Assembly: GCA_946407735.1 (NCBI GenBank)
Contig: CAMJPL010000002.1
Location: 1-64,000, forward strand
DNA from: an uncultured Clostridia bacterium
Lineage (GTDB): Bacteria; Bacillota; Clostridia; Oscillospirales; CAG-272
Length of the DNA stretch: 64,000 nucleotides
Direction of reading: 5' to 3'
Shown: positions 1-9,195 of the stretch, piece after piece
Position numbering within the stretch: position 1 is the stretch's first letter
Layout: each line of letters opens with the position of its first letter
Position numbers and translations under genes: made by a program
The notes under the pieces: generated by a model
What the model was told of the DNA's origin: nothing
Database searches by the model: none
Seen by the model: the letters and a program-made list of their open reading frames with translations, nothing else

Positions 1-23
1 ATTTCATTCCTGTCGCGCGTATA

Positions 24-53
24 ATTATATCATAAACGGATGCGGATAGTCAA
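24..53 (-). promoter_or_regulatory. Leftward sigma-A-type promoter leaving the window
   Basis: Read on the minus strand, TTGACT (48-53) and TATAAT (24-29) are separated by 18 bp, with a TGA extended -10. It points off the left edge, so the gene it serves is not visible. Confidence 0.6.
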
Positions 54-95
54 GTAGTTAAATGTATTATACATCCTCATCCCGCCGGTGATCCG

Positions 96-1022
96 TTACA
101 GTTTTATGAGATTGATCATCAGCAGCGAGACGAACGTCAGGATCACTCCGATAACGCATCTGACATTTATCTTTTCCCTGAAAAGGAAATGCGACATCAG
201 CATCGAAACGGAAAGCCCCCCGCCCTGCATCAGAGGATAAAGCTCAGCCGCCGGCAATATTCCGGCTGCGGCGGTCGAGAACAGGGTATTCAGGAAAATG
301 CACACCGACATAACGGAAACGTACGCGCCGAGCATCAGGGTCTGCTTTGTTCCGACGACGGATCCGCCGCGCGGCGATGAGCCGGATCTTATCCTGATCG
401 CTCCCCAGATAATGAAAAGAAGGAGGGAGGAAACCATATATGTGTACAGATTGAAGACCGGGATCCCCGCGTCGGGCGACGAGTACCTGAACCATTTCTG
501 GCTGAATGAAGAAAGCCCGTTCGCCGCCCCGCAGAGGATCAAAAGGGCGTATGCCCTGACATCCAGCTTCTCCCTGATTTTGTTGTTATAGCTGCACATT
601 ATGTACGCCGAGATTATGAGGAGGATCATCCCGGCGGCGTGATTTGCCCTTACCGGCTCGCCGAAAAACACGGCGCACAGCATTATCGGTATGATCACTC
701 CGGCGGTGAGGAAGACGTCGACCAGCATATACGCACCGCGCCTGATCACTAAAAGCCAGACCACGACGAACACCGATGTCGATATGCCGGAGAGCAGAAA
801 GATCAGAAGCTGTTTTGCGCTTATCTCCGCCGCCGCGAACGAGCCTGACGATATAAAGACGGCGAAAAGCCCTATCGGGACGCAGATCAGCATCCTGACG
901 GCGTTGAACAGGATCGCCGACGAAAGCGCGGTTATCAGCCCGCTCGTCTTTTTTCCGAAATATCCCTTCGCCGCTCCCGAGAGGACGGCGAGGGCGGTAA
1001 ACAAATATCCCATACCCGGCAT
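96..1022 (-). CDS. EamA/DMT-family permease
   Basis: A 308-309 residue, almost entirely hydrophobic protein with about ten predicted membrane segments in two similar halves, the usual size and layout of drug/metabolite transporter (EamA) permeases. The substrate cannot be read from the sequence. It starts directly behind the AraC gene: that gene's TGA (1026-1028) is followed at once by GTG-ATG, so the start is GTG 1025 or, more likely, ATG 1022, probably translated by coupling. The pairing with a regulator and a divergent sugar operon suggests export or import of a sugar-related metabolite, which is inference. Confidence 0.85.
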   Translation of the reverse strand: MPGMGYLFTALAVLSGAAKGYFGKKTSGLITALSSAILFNAVRMLICVPIGLFAVFISSGSFAAAEISAKQLLIFLLSGISTSVFVVVWLLVIRRGAYMLVDVFLTAGVIIPIMLCAVFFGEPVRANHAAGMILLIISAYIMCSYNNKIREKLDVRAYALLILCGAANGLSSFSQKWFRYSSPDAGIPVFNLYTYMVSSLLLFIIWGAIRIRSGSSPRGGSVVGTKQTLMLGAYVSVMSVCIFLNTLFSTAAAGILPAAELYPLMQGGGLSVSMLMSHFLFREKINVRCVIGVILTFVSLLMINLIKL

Positions 1023-1025
1023 CAC

Positions 1026-1814
1026 TCAGACTATATCGTTTCTCACGTCGCTGTTAAAGGATTTCCCGGTCCTTTTCCTATACAGCTTTCTCATATACCC
1101 GGCGTCGCAGAAACCGTTTTTCTCGGATGCCTCATCCGCCGGCATGCCGCGCGTTATCATGCGCTTTGTTTCCTCAAATCGTATCGAATCGCGGTATTCG
1201 ATTGGCGACACCCCCGCCGCCGCCCTGAATCTTCGCCTGAAATGGCTCTCCGACAGGTGACATACCGCGGCGTATTCGGAGACCGGAATATTCCTTGCGT
1301 AATTATCCCTTATATACTCCATCGCAAGGGCTATGACGGGATCGTTTTCGGCATGGCCGTTGTATTCGCTTATCATGGAGTCGATGAGCTTCCACATCAT
1401 AGCCTTTATATGAAGCAGATTGTTCCCGGCTTCAAGCTCTTCGTTTATTTCGGATATCAGCGAGTGATACCTTCCGCCGGAGTCGTTCCATCCGCAGTAG
1501 ACGTCGGGATCTATCAGGACCTTAGAGCCATGGGAATACAGATCGAAGCATATCCCTATACCGCCGCATACGGTGTCGGTCACGGTGCGGTAATTCGCCT
1601 TATCGGGTATGAGGATAAGCGTCCCGCTGCCGAGCGAAAACGATCCGCCGTCCGTGTCGTATATCCGGGTCCCGTTGGTGATGATATGGATGAGATTCTG
1701 ATTCCTTCCCGATACCGAGTAATTATGCTCTGTTCCCTTTTCCCAGATATCTTTCCTCGCGAAGATGTTTTCTATCGACAGATCCATCCTGCAAAGATTT
1801 TCCAAAAGTGCCAT
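1026..1814 (-). CDS. AraC-family transcriptional regulator (regulator 1)
   Basis: About 262 residues. The N-terminal half looks like a cupin-type sensor domain. The last 100 residues carry the two helix-turn-helix motifs of AraC/XylS proteins, the first around the ESHFRRRFRAAAG stretch and the second ending in the GFCDAGYMRKLYRKRTGKSF stretch. The start is ATG 1814, because a near-perfect ribosome binding site (AAAGGAGGTGA) lies 5-6 bases upstream; the in-frame GTG at 1823 sits inside that site and is rejected. It is divergent from the 1994-5369 operon and followed by a DMT permease. It probably acts on the phased repeats at 1893-1923. Confidence 0.9.
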   Translation of the reverse strand: MALLENLCRMDLSIENIFARKDIWEKGTEHNYSVSGRNQNLIHIITNGTRIYDTDGGSFSLGSGTLILIPDKANYRTVTDTVCGGIGICFDLYSHGSKVLIDPDVYCGWNDSGGRYHSLISEINEELEAGNNLLHIKAMMWKLIDSMISEYNGHAENDPVIALAMEYIRDNYARNIPVSEYAAVCHLSESHFRRRFRAAAGVSPIEYRDSIRFEETKRMITRGMPADEASEKNGFCDAGYMRKLYRKRTGKSFNSDVRNDIV

Positions 1815-1847
1815 ATCCGTCACCTCCTTTTCAAGTGTTTCAAATAT

Positions 1848-1876
1848 ATTTTACTCATATTAACGTATTTTGTCAA
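1848..1876 (-). promoter_or_regulatory. Promoter of AraC regulator 1 / permease
   Basis: On the minus strand TTGACA (1871-1876), a 17-bp spacer and TAAAAT (1848-1853). It lies about 35 bases upstream of the regulator start and is back to back with the rightward promoter at 1928-1956. Confidence 0.7.
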
Positions 1877-1892
1877 TGATTTTCATAAAAAT

Positions 1893-1923
1893 GATCGAAT
1901 CACACCCGAAAAAGATCGAATCA
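1893..1923 (+). promoter_or_regulatory. Phased direct repeat, candidate AraC operator
   Basis: The decamer GATCGAATCA occurs at 1893-1902 and again at 1914-1923, each preceded by an A-run. Start-to-start spacing is 21 bp, two helical turns, and the proximal copy ends 4 bp before the -35 box at 1928. This is the classic layout of AraC-family activator half-sites. Assignment to the adjacent regulator is inference. Confidence 0.7.
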
Positions 1924-1927
1924 TATA

Positions 1928-1956
1928 TTGAATATCAAAAATGAGTCTGGTATAAT
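1928..1956 (+). promoter_or_regulatory. Promoter of the oxidoreductase/isomerase/SBP operon
   Basis: TTGAAT (1928-1933), 17 bp, TATAAT (1951-1956) with TGG extended -10. It lies immediately downstream of the 21-bp-phased repeats. Confidence 0.75.
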
Positions 1957-1993
1957 GTTAATGTCAGACATTATATTTATCAGAGGTAAGGAC

Positions 1994-3073
1994 ATGAAAA
2001 AATACCGCATCGGACTGATCGGCGTCGGCGGGATAATGAACGGTGCTCATATCCCGGGATATCTTTCCGACGATAACTGTGAGATAACGGCGATCGCCGA
2101 CATAAGCGAATCGGCGCTTGAGAGAACGGGCGACAGGCTGAATCTCCCTCGGGATAGAAGATTCGGCTCTCACACCGAGCTGCTGAGATCCGGACTTGTC
2201 GACGCAGTGGATATCGCCACATCGAATGACGTCCATGTCCCCATCGCCCTCGAGGCGCTCTCATCCGGTTATCCGGTCAGCGTCGAAAAGCCGATAGGCA
2301 TGAATTTCAATCAGGCGCTCGAGCTCGAAAAGAGATCCGCCGAGACGGGACTGCCTGTCTTCGTCTGCTTCTCATGGCGGTACAGGCTCTTCCCGAGATA
2401 TATGAAATACCTTGTCGACAGCGGCGAGATCGGCAGGCTCTATCATATCTACATAAAATGCATAAAGGACAGCGGACTCTGGAAGGGACGCCGGCTTGAA
2501 TGGCGATTCCAGAAGGAGCGCGCCGGGTCGGGTGTGCTCTGCGATCTGGGCTCGCATATGTTCGATATGATAAGATTCTTCGGCGAGGAATTCGAGAGCG
2601 TTTTCTGCGATATGGGGACGATAGTCAAGCGCAGGCAGATGATCGATTCCGACGAATGGGGTGACGTCACCACAGACGACTGGAGCAACGTCATATGCAG
2701 GCTGAAAAGCGGCATCGACGCGACGGTGACGCTCACAAGATGCGCGACGAACGAGAAGGACACGATTGAATTCTACCTCATCGGTGAAAAGGGGTCGCTG
2801 AAATTCGTATATGACAACGGCCCGCAGAAGCTGTATAAATGCACCGGCGACGACATGAAGGACAACACCTTCCGCGAGGTTGAGGTCCCGTCCGACTTCA
2901 AAGCCGGAAGCCAGAGCTCGGCGTATATATCGCTCCTTTCCGGCGTGTCAGACAGCTATACCGCGCTGATAGGCGACGGCATAAAGAGTCAGGCCGCCGT
3001 CGACGCGGCGGTCATGTCGTTCGAAACGGGACGGCGCATTACCATCGACGAGCTTTACAGGTGCGGGATATGA
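1994..3073 (+). CDS. Gfo/Idh/MocA-family NAD(P)-dependent oxidoreductase
   Basis: About 359 residues. The N-terminal Rossmann motif IGLIGVGG (residues 6-13) and the EKP motif near residue 97, which carries the catalytic lysine, identify a sugar or cyclitol dehydrogenase of the Gfo/Idh/MocA family. The C-terminal half is the usual alpha/beta dimerisation and substrate domain. ATG 1994 is chosen because AGAGGTAAGG precedes it; upstream in-frame starts overlap the promoter. Its stop overlaps the next start as ATGA (3070-3073). Together with a sugar isomerase and a binding lipoprotein it forms a sugar-utilisation operon; the substrate is unknown. Confidence 0.9.
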   Translation: MKKYRIGLIGVGGIMNGAHIPGYLSDDNCEITAIADISESALERTGDRLNLPRDRRFGSHTELLRSGLVDAVDIATSNDVHVPIALEALSSGYPVSVEKPIGMNFNQALELEKRSAETGLPVFVCFSWRYRLFPRYMKYLVDSGEIGRLYHIYIKCIKDSGLWKGRRLEWRFQKERAGSGVLCDLGSHMFDMIRFFGEEFESVFCDMGTIVKRRQMIDSDEWGDVTTDDWSNVICRLKSGIDATVTLTRCATNEKDTIEFYLIGEKGSLKFVYDNGPQKLYKCTGDDMKDNTFREVEVPSDFKAGSQSSAYISLLSGVSDSYTALIGDGIKSQAAVDAAVMSFETGRRITIDELYRCGI

Positions 3074-3897
3074 AATACGGAACGCTGATAAGGCTCGCCG
3101 AGCCGAAAGACGCCGAGCCGAAGATGAGGCAGCTGAGGGAGTGCGGACTTGACTGCTGCCAGCTGGTCTACAAGCCGGAAAAATACGAGGCAGAAGACGC
3201 CGAAATAATAAAAGAGGCTTCGCTTAAAACCGGTGTCGAGATCTCGGCGCAGTTCTGCGGGTTCAGGGATCAGTACGCCACATGGAACACGAAAAGCGGA
3301 TTTCTGACAAACGGCATAAATTCCCCGTTATTCGCCGAAAGCCGCCTCGCGTACCTTCTATCGGCCATCCCGTTCATAAAGAAGCTCGGGATAACCGACA
3401 TGATAATCCACGCCGGATTCATCCCGAACAATCCTTTTGACGACAGCTACGGCAGGATGCTTTCGGCCATGACCATGCTGTGCGGTCATCTGAAAAACAA
3501 CGGCCTCAATCTGCTGCTCGAGACAGGCACCGACTCGCCGATATCCATGCTCAGGCTGATTGAGGAGGTCGGTACCAGCAACATATACGTCAATCTTGAC
3601 ACCGGCAACCTGATCATGTACGGTTACGGAAATCCGGTCGACGCGCTGCACACCTACGGGCGTCTTGTGAGAAACACCCACTTCAAGGACGGTCTGCCGC
3701 CGACAGTCCCGGGTGCTCTCGGAAAGGAGACCGAAATAGGCTCGGGAAACGTCGATTTCAAAAAAGTCATCTCGATCCTTAAATCCCTGGGATATGACAG
3801 ATATATAACGATAGAGCGCGAGCTGTCCGGAGGAAATCAGTCGGATGAGATAATACGGGCGTTAAGTTATATACGCGATATCTGGGATAACGGATAA
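3070..3897 (+). CDS. Xylose-isomerase-like TIM-barrel sugar epimerase/isomerase
   Basis: About 275 residues, the size of the AP-endonuclease-2 / xylose-isomerase-like superfamily. Candidate metal ligands are visible in order: E in LLLETGTD, D in NLDTGN, H in THFKDG and the terminal E in TIERE. GSGNVDF is the family's typical loop. The start is ATG 3070, overlapping the stop of the oxidoreductase (ATGA); an in-frame GTG at 3061 is less likely. Oxidoreductase plus isomerase pairs are typical of inositol or rare-sugar catabolism, but the substrate cannot be named. Confidence 0.85.
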   Translation: MKYGTLIRLAEPKDAEPKMRQLRECGLDCCQLVYKPEKYEAEDAEIIKEASLKTGVEISAQFCGFRDQYATWNTKSGFLTNGINSPLFAESRLAYLLSAIPFIKKLGITDMIIHAGFIPNNPFDDSYGRMLSAMTMLCGHLKNNGLNLLLETGTDSPISMLRLIEEVGTSNIYVNLDTGNLIMYGYGNPVDALHTYGRLVRNTHFKDGLPPTVPGALGKETEIGSGNVDFKKVISILKSLGYDRYITIERELSGGNQSDEIIRALSYIRDIWDNG

Positions 3898-3917
3898 AGC
3901 CCGAACGGGGGGTAGGT

Positions 3918-5369
3918 ATGTTAAAGAAAATACTTGCATGTGTCCTTTTCCTTGGCACGGCGCTGCTGCATGTATGCGGCTGCTCCGGCTCCGAGGTATC
4001 GGCGCCGGAGGTCACGGTAGATACCGCCGCCGGGACGGCGGCTGAAACCGAGGCGCCGGCCGAGACGGATATCACTGACGAGCTTCCGGACAAAGATTTC
4101 GGCGGAGCGGTTTACACAATGACCGGCGTCGACTACACCACGAGGCGCAATTTCGCGAATGAGGATGAAAGCGGCGAAATTGTAAACGACGCCCTCGCGG
4201 CCCGCGATCTCGCCGTAAGCGAACGGTACAACGTCTCGATCAAAACCATAGCTGAGGATTCGGCGGACAAGATCAACAGCAACGTGAAGAAGGCGGTACA
4301 GGCGGGAGATCACGCTTACGATTTCGTGATCTCGTCGATCTCCGGGTCGATGATATCCCTCATGACGGGAAATCTTCTGTATGATCTTTCCGGTCTTGAG
4401 GCGCTGTCCCTCGACAAGCCGTGGTGGTCGCCCGGTATGTATGAAAACACAAGACTCAACGGAACGCAGTACATCACAACGGGCGACATCTCGCCGATGA
4501 AATACTACGCCCCTTACTGTCTCGCGTACAACCGCAAGCTCTGTGAGGATTACGGTTATAAGGATATCGACAAATCGGTCCTCGACGGGAAATGGACAAT
4601 TGACGCGTTCGACAAGATGATAACCGACTCGAATTCGGACCTGAACGGCGACGGGATCATCGACGGCAGCGATTTCTTCGGCTACGCGCACGTCAATACC
4701 GAGATAACCGCCTTCTCGCATTATGTCGGGGCCGGTCAGAAATTATCCGTCACATCGTCTGACGGGAATGTCGAGATCCCGATAAACACACCGGCATCCG
4801 TCTCAGTCATCGAAAAATGCGGAGCGCTGATATCAAGGTCTCCCGGCTATCCGGCGAGCGACGACAAGATCACGATAAGCATGTTCAAGGAGGACAGGGC
4901 GCTGTTCTTCGGAAATTCTTACTCGAACATCATCGCCAATTTCAGGGACATGGAAAGCGATTTCACCGTGATACCGACTCCGAAGCTCGATGAGGCGCAG
5001 CCAAGGTATTACAGCTATATCAACACATGGGCTCTGAGCGGGACCGCCGTTCCGGCGAATATCGCCGATCCCGAAATGGTGGGGACGGTGACGGAGGCTC
5101 TTTGCAGATACTCATATCGGGACGTACGCCCGGATCTGTACGAGACCGTCATAAAGGTGAAGGTCGCCCGCGGCGATATCGACGCCGTGCTGCTCGACAT
5201 CGTATTCGACAACACATACGTCGATTTCAACGGCATATTCAATCTCGGGGGATCGGCCTCCGCGGTCGCAAATGCCATACTTACGGGATCCGATTTCATG
5301 TCCGCCTACGCGAAGATCGAAAACAAGATCCGGGGAGATATTGAAAAATACCTTTCATTCGGCGGCTGA
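3918..5369 (+). CDS. Extracellular solute-binding lipoprotein 1
   Basis: 483 residues with an N-terminal signal peptide ending in a lipobox-like VCGC, then an Ala/Glu/Thr-rich linker (about residues 26-52) and a periplasmic-binding-type body as in family 1 sugar-binding proteins of Firmicutes. Around residues 240-252 it carries an EF-hand-like calcium loop (DLNGDGIIDGSDFFG). The preceding site is GGGGGGTAGGT. It is the third gene of the operon, 20 bp behind the isomerase, and ends just before a strong bidirectional terminator. No permease or ATPase genes accompany it, so it must use a transporter encoded elsewhere or have another role. Confidence 0.88.
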   Translation: MLKKILACVLFLGTALLHVCGCSGSEVSAPEVTVDTAAGTAAETEAPAETDITDELPDKDFGGAVYTMTGVDYTTRRNFANEDESGEIVNDALAARDLAVSERYNVSIKTIAEDSADKINSNVKKAVQAGDHAYDFVISSISGSMISLMTGNLLYDLSGLEALSLDKPWWSPGMYENTRLNGTQYITTGDISPMKYYAPYCLAYNRKLCEDYGYKDIDKSVLDGKWTIDAFDKMITDSNSDLNGDGIIDGSDFFGYAHVNTEITAFSHYVGAGQKLSVTSSDGNVEIPINTPASVSVIEKCGALISRSPGYPASDDKITISMFKEDRALFFGNSYSNIIANFRDMESDFTVIPTPKLDEAQPRYYSYINTWALSGTAVPANIADPEMVGTVTEALCRYSYRDVRPDLYETVIKVKVARGDIDAVLLDIVFDNTYVDFNGIFNLGGSASAVANAILTGSDFMSAYAKIENKIRGDIEKYLSFGG

Positions 5370-5416
5370 TCATGCTAAAAAGCCTGACCGCATATCACGT
5401 CTGTAACGTGCTAGAC

Positions 5417-5450
5417 AAACCCGCCCGCGGAGCAGTCCGCGGGCGGGTTT
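5417..5450. terminator. Bidirectional intrinsic terminator
   Basis: A perfect 15-bp stem (5417-5431 with 5436-5450) and a four-base loop, flanked by A and T runs. It lies between the convergent genes ending at 5369 and 5463. Confidence 0.9.
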
Positions 5451-5462
5451 CATTTGGTTCAT

Positions 5463-7145
5463 TCATCTGAAAATATACTGACTCGCCGGCTCAAGATGCA
5501 GCCTGAGTCCTTCCTCTGACGCTTCGGCGGCAGGGCATTCCCCGATGGGGACAAGCGCACGCTTATCGGGGTCAAACCACTCTGACGGCTCGAATCCTGT
5601 GAGCAGGATATCATGTCCGCCGCCGTCAAATTCATCAGCGCGCTTGTCCGTCACGACGGTGATCCCGCCGTCATAGAAGCTCAGGATCGCGTCGCATCCG
5701 ATGATCCTGCCGATTTTTCGCCAGCCGTGATATGGGATCACGTCAAGATCATATCTTCCGTCGAGGTCCGGCAGATGGAACACCGCTTCAAGCCGATGAT
5801 CGCCGAGAAGTGAAAACACCGATTTCAGATATCTCGTGGTCTCTCTGCAGAGCTCCCAGCGCCATGTGGGCTCGTTGTTCCCGCCGAGGATCGAATAGCT
5901 GTGGACATGATAATATACGTAATACTCGACATATCTGCAGCCGTACGCCGCGAGAAGATTGGTCTGCCAGCGCATGAACTGCGGCGTGATATCCGATCTC
6001 GCCGGATCAGCCCCTACCCTGATCGCGGCGAGGATGGCTCCGTGGTCGACGCCGTTGTCGACTGCAAACGCCCGCTGCAGCTCGAAATTGGAATAAAAAT
6101 ACGGATCGGTCATTTCCGCACCCCTTTCGGTCATGAAGAAGGGATAGCGGTCGAAGCAGTAGTAATCGGGGTGAACGAGGCGCGAAAACTCGCTGTAAAA
6201 CGACTGCACGCCATAGGTATGAGCGCGTGGACCGAGATTTATGTAGACCGGGCGTTTTTTCGGATCATACTTTCGGAAGCAGGCCCGCGCGAAGGAGCAC
6301 AGATTGAAATCCCGCGCGTCCGGCTCGTCCCAGTACCCCCACTGGGATATCCCGTCAAGATCTCCGAAGGCCTCGACAAGGCCCCGGATCTCACCTTCAT
6401 ATTCCTCCGCCTTATCCGGTCGCTCGAGCGGATCAAAGTCCCCGGGATGCGAGGCTCCGTAAAGACGGGCCGTGACGCCCTCGGCATAAAAGCGTCCTAT
6501 CAGGGCGCGGAGCCTCCGAACATTATCCTGATCATGCCAGTCGGCGTTAAGGGGAACCTCATCCGTCCCGAAATCGACGATACCGCGAAAGGTTTTCTCG
6601 TCCTCAAAGGGCGCGAGGTTGTAGGGTGAGCCGTAAAATGACACCGTGAATTTCGGGAAGGCATGGCGGATAGGCGGCGCTTCACAGCCGAATGTCCCGA
6701 ATGCTTCCCCGTCAAGCCAGGCGTCCTTTTTGTCTTCCGAATATCTCACGCACTCATGGAGCTTTTCGGCGGCGGCGCGATAACCGCCGTAGGTATGCGC
6801 GAGAGTGGTCACGGTGCCGCCCCGGCGGATGATGACGTACTGATAGGCGTCTGCGTCGCCGAGCCCCGAGAGATCGGTGGTAAAGCACCGGCCGACATAT
6901 ACCCTGTTTCCCGTGATCTCCCCCGCCGAGTCCTCCGTTATCATCTGCGGCCACTCACCTGTGACGTTCCAGATGCCGGATAGCAGCGTTTTGTTCAGAT
7001 AATTAAAAAGCTCGGAGGAGATGTTTCTCGACGGCTCGGGAGGCGTGACGTCCTTATAGATCTCAAACGGGTAAGGATATCCCGAATACACGAAGTGACA
7101 TACGCTCACGCCGTCTTTTACAAGGTAGAATCTTTCATCTGACAT
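5463..7145 (-). CDS. Glycoside-hydrolase-like TIM-barrel protein, unassigned family
   Basis: 560 residues. Residues 1-150 resemble the small alpha/beta domain found in front of the catalytic barrel in GH20/GH67-type enzymes (GNRVYVGR, then a YGGYRAAAEKLHECV helix). The middle is barrel-like, with a WDEPDA motif near residue 270 that could hold the acid catalyst. The C-terminus is beta-rich. I do not recognise a numbered family. It has no signal peptide, so it is presumably cytoplasmic. Its site AGGGTG precedes ATG 7145. It is the last gene of a five-gene glycan operon and lies 14 bp behind the GH5-like gene. Confidence 0.6.
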   Translation of the reverse strand: MSDERFYLVKDGVSVCHFVYSGYPYPFEIYKDVTPPEPSRNISSELFNYLNKTLLSGIWNVTGEWPQMITEDSAGEITGNRVYVGRCFTTDLSGLGDADAYQYVIIRRGGTVTTLAHTYGGYRAAAEKLHECVRYSEDKKDAWLDGEAFGTFGCEAPPIRHAFPKFTVSFYGSPYNLAPFEDEKTFRGIVDFGTDEVPLNADWHDQDNVRRLRALIGRFYAEGVTARLYGASHPGDFDPLERPDKAEEYEGEIRGLVEAFGDLDGISQWGYWDEPDARDFNLCSFARACFRKYDPKKRPVYINLGPRAHTYGVQSFYSEFSRLVHPDYYCFDRYPFFMTERGAEMTDPYFYSNFELQRAFAVDNGVDHGAILAAIRVGADPARSDITPQFMRWQTNLLAAYGCRYVEYYVYYHVHSYSILGGNNEPTWRWELCRETTRYLKSVFSLLGDHRLEAVFHLPDLDGRYDLDVIPYHGWRKIGRIIGCDAILSFYDGGITVVTDKRADEFDGGGHDILLTGFEPSEWFDPDKRALVPIGECPAAEASEEGLRLHLEPASQYIFR

Positions 7146-7159
7146 ATCGGGACACCCTG

Positions 7160-9127
7160 TTATAAATGGCTCGTTTCCTTTATTATCAGAATCATCCCGG
7201 TGTTTCCGGGAAGGGTGACGCTGATGCCGTTTCCGGTATCTTCGGCGGCGCCGCCGTGTATGGTTTCCGTCTTCATGAGCGAATATCCGTCACAGAATAT
7301 TTCTGCCGTGCGTTCATCCGGAGTGTAGTTCATGACGGTCAGTATGCGCTCGGCTTCGGATCTTATGTGCTCCGTCAGACAGATATACGGCGAATCGGAG
7401 CGGGCCTTCTTTTCGGGACTGCGAAGGCCGCACGCCGAGTAGAAGCGGTACAGGTCCTTCGCCCCTTCGCCGGAAACTATACCGCTGCCGCATCCGGCCT
7501 CGTATTCTACGGGATAGGCGCAGAAGAACACCTTGCCGCATCCATAGCTGTTTACCGTCAGCGCCGGATTTCCGTCGTCGGCATACGCCAGAACCGTGGC
7601 ATCCGTGACCTCATACCGCAGCTTGTACTCGCTGCTCATCTCCGCTTTGCTTCCGTCGGCAAACGTCACCGTGTCGGGCTTCGTTCGGCGGCACCGTGTT
7701 TTCACCTTGACGCCTGTATATGACGAGAACGGCGACATCAGAGCGCTGCCGAGCGACAGATACAGCGAAGCGCCGTTTTCGACTCGGCGGAGTATCTCTG
7801 ACAGCACATGTCCCTCGATCGCCGCGAGCCCGCAGAGGTTCGGAAGAAGATATGCCTTCGCCTCGGGGATCTCGTCACTGCACCACGCGAACGTTATGTC
7901 GATTCCCGCCTGCTTCGCTAAAATGAAAGCGCCGTACGCAGTCGCCCAGATATCCTGCCCTGCCGTCAAAACACACACGGCGTCCTTTATATACGGCGGC
8001 AGAGTGTTCCCATTTTTTCCGTCGGCGCCGGTGATCCCTTCTGAAAAGCCGTCGGCGAAGTCGGCGAACTCCTTCATCGCGCATACTACGGGCTTGGGAG
8101 ACGCGTCGACGCGGAACAGGCCGAGCTCCCGCTCGACCGAGTCCCAGTCATACGGCGTGTGCGTCAGCTCCGACTGCTCATTTGCGCACCACCAGACAAA
8201 TCCGCGCAGATCGTGTGCCCATGTCGAGAAAAGACAGGCGCGGATGTAGTCGGCGGCGATATCCTCGTCGGCGATCATGGGTCCGAGCGTGCCGGCCTCT
8301 TCGACAAAGCAAGGTTTGCCGCCGAGCGAGGCGTACATGACCGATTCCGCGGTGGAATGAAGTATCGACTTCATCTCGTTCAGAGGGTCGGTGCCGCAGT
8401 GCGGGGTGAACACCGGATAAGGATGCGTGCAGAGTATGTCGAGTATCTCACCCTGATCCTCCGGCGACCATGTCCCGGTCGGCGAAAGGCCGTGCATCCC
8501 GGAGACGACGGGATGGGACTTGTCCTCGGAGCGGATCGTGTTAGTGATCGCAGAAGCCCAGAGATACGCCGCGTCGTGCGATATTCCCTGCATGCAGTTG
8601 CATTCGTTGCCGAGATCCCACGCGGCCACGGCAGGATGATCCTTGAACCGGCGCACCATATAGCGGACAAAACGGATCTGCCAGCGGATGACGAGCGGAT
8701 CGGAGAGCAGCCCCTTCCCCTGGAACGCCTCCGGCATATGCATGCGTCCGCTCATCCAGCCGGTGACAAGACCGACGATGAGCCTGATGCCGTGCTTCTG
8801 CGCGATGTCACAGAACTGCCCGAAACGGTCGGCCATAACGATATCGACTCCCGCCCTTCCGGCATCGGTAAACGGGAGCGGATCTTCGCCGAGACGCATC
8901 TCGCGTTCGCTCGATCCGCCGCCGTAGTGGATGCGCAGAGGCTGAAAGTCCCGCCAGTTTGGGAACATCCGCACCACCCGGACATTGTATTCGGCGAGAC
9001 GGCGCAGATCGTCGTCGACGACCTCGGGACGCCAGTCTCGCCACATGTTCGTCCCGGCGTGGGAAGCCCAGTAATTGCATCCGGTGAAATACTTGCCTGA
9101 GGTGAAAAGTGTATCGTTGTTATTCAT
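7160..9127 (-). CDS. GH5-like glycoside hydrolase with C-terminal GATase-like domain
   Basis: 655 residues. Residues 1-355 form a clan-A (beta/alpha)8 hydrolase: DLGNEC (about residue 176) supplies the acid/base Glu, and CFVEEAG (about 274) the nucleophile. Residues 370-600 resemble the glutamine-amidotransferase-like trimerisation domain of GH42-type galactosidases, and a small beta-domain follows. This architecture fits a cytoplasmic beta-mannosidase or beta-galactosidase-like exo-enzyme; exact specificity is not determinable. No signal peptide. The ribosome binding site is weak. It is the fourth gene of the operon. Confidence 0.75.
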   Translation of the reverse strand: MNNNDTLFTSGKYFTGCNYWASHAGTNMWRDWRPEVVDDDLRRLAEYNVRVVRMFPNWRDFQPLRIHYGGGSSEREMRLGEDPLPFTDAGRAGVDIVMADRFGQFCDIAQKHGIRLIVGLVTGWMSGRMHMPEAFQGKGLLSDPLVIRWQIRFVRYMVRRFKDHPAVAAWDLGNECNCMQGISHDAAYLWASAITNTIRSEDKSHPVVSGMHGLSPTGTWSPEDQGEILDILCTHPYPVFTPHCGTDPLNEMKSILHSTAESVMYASLGGKPCFVEEAGTLGPMIADEDIAADYIRACLFSTWAHDLRGFVWWCANEQSELTHTPYDWDSVERELGLFRVDASPKPVVCAMKEFADFADGFSEGITGADGKNGNTLPPYIKDAVCVLTAGQDIWATAYGAFILAKQAGIDITFAWCSDEIPEAKAYLLPNLCGLAAIEGHVLSEILRRVENGASLYLSLGSALMSPFSSYTGVKVKTRCRRTKPDTVTFADGSKAEMSSEYKLRYEVTDATVLAYADDGNPALTVNSYGCGKVFFCAYPVEYEAGCGSGIVSGEGAKDLYRFYSACGLRSPEKKARSDSPYICLTEHIRSEAERILTVMNYTPDERTAEIFCDGYSLMKTETIHGGAAEDTGNGISVTLPGNTGMILIIKETSHL

Positions 9128-9195
9128 ATTGATATACCGTCATTCCGCGAAAGGAGTCGATGAGAGGACAGTCCGCCGGGGCAGGATATGAATAA

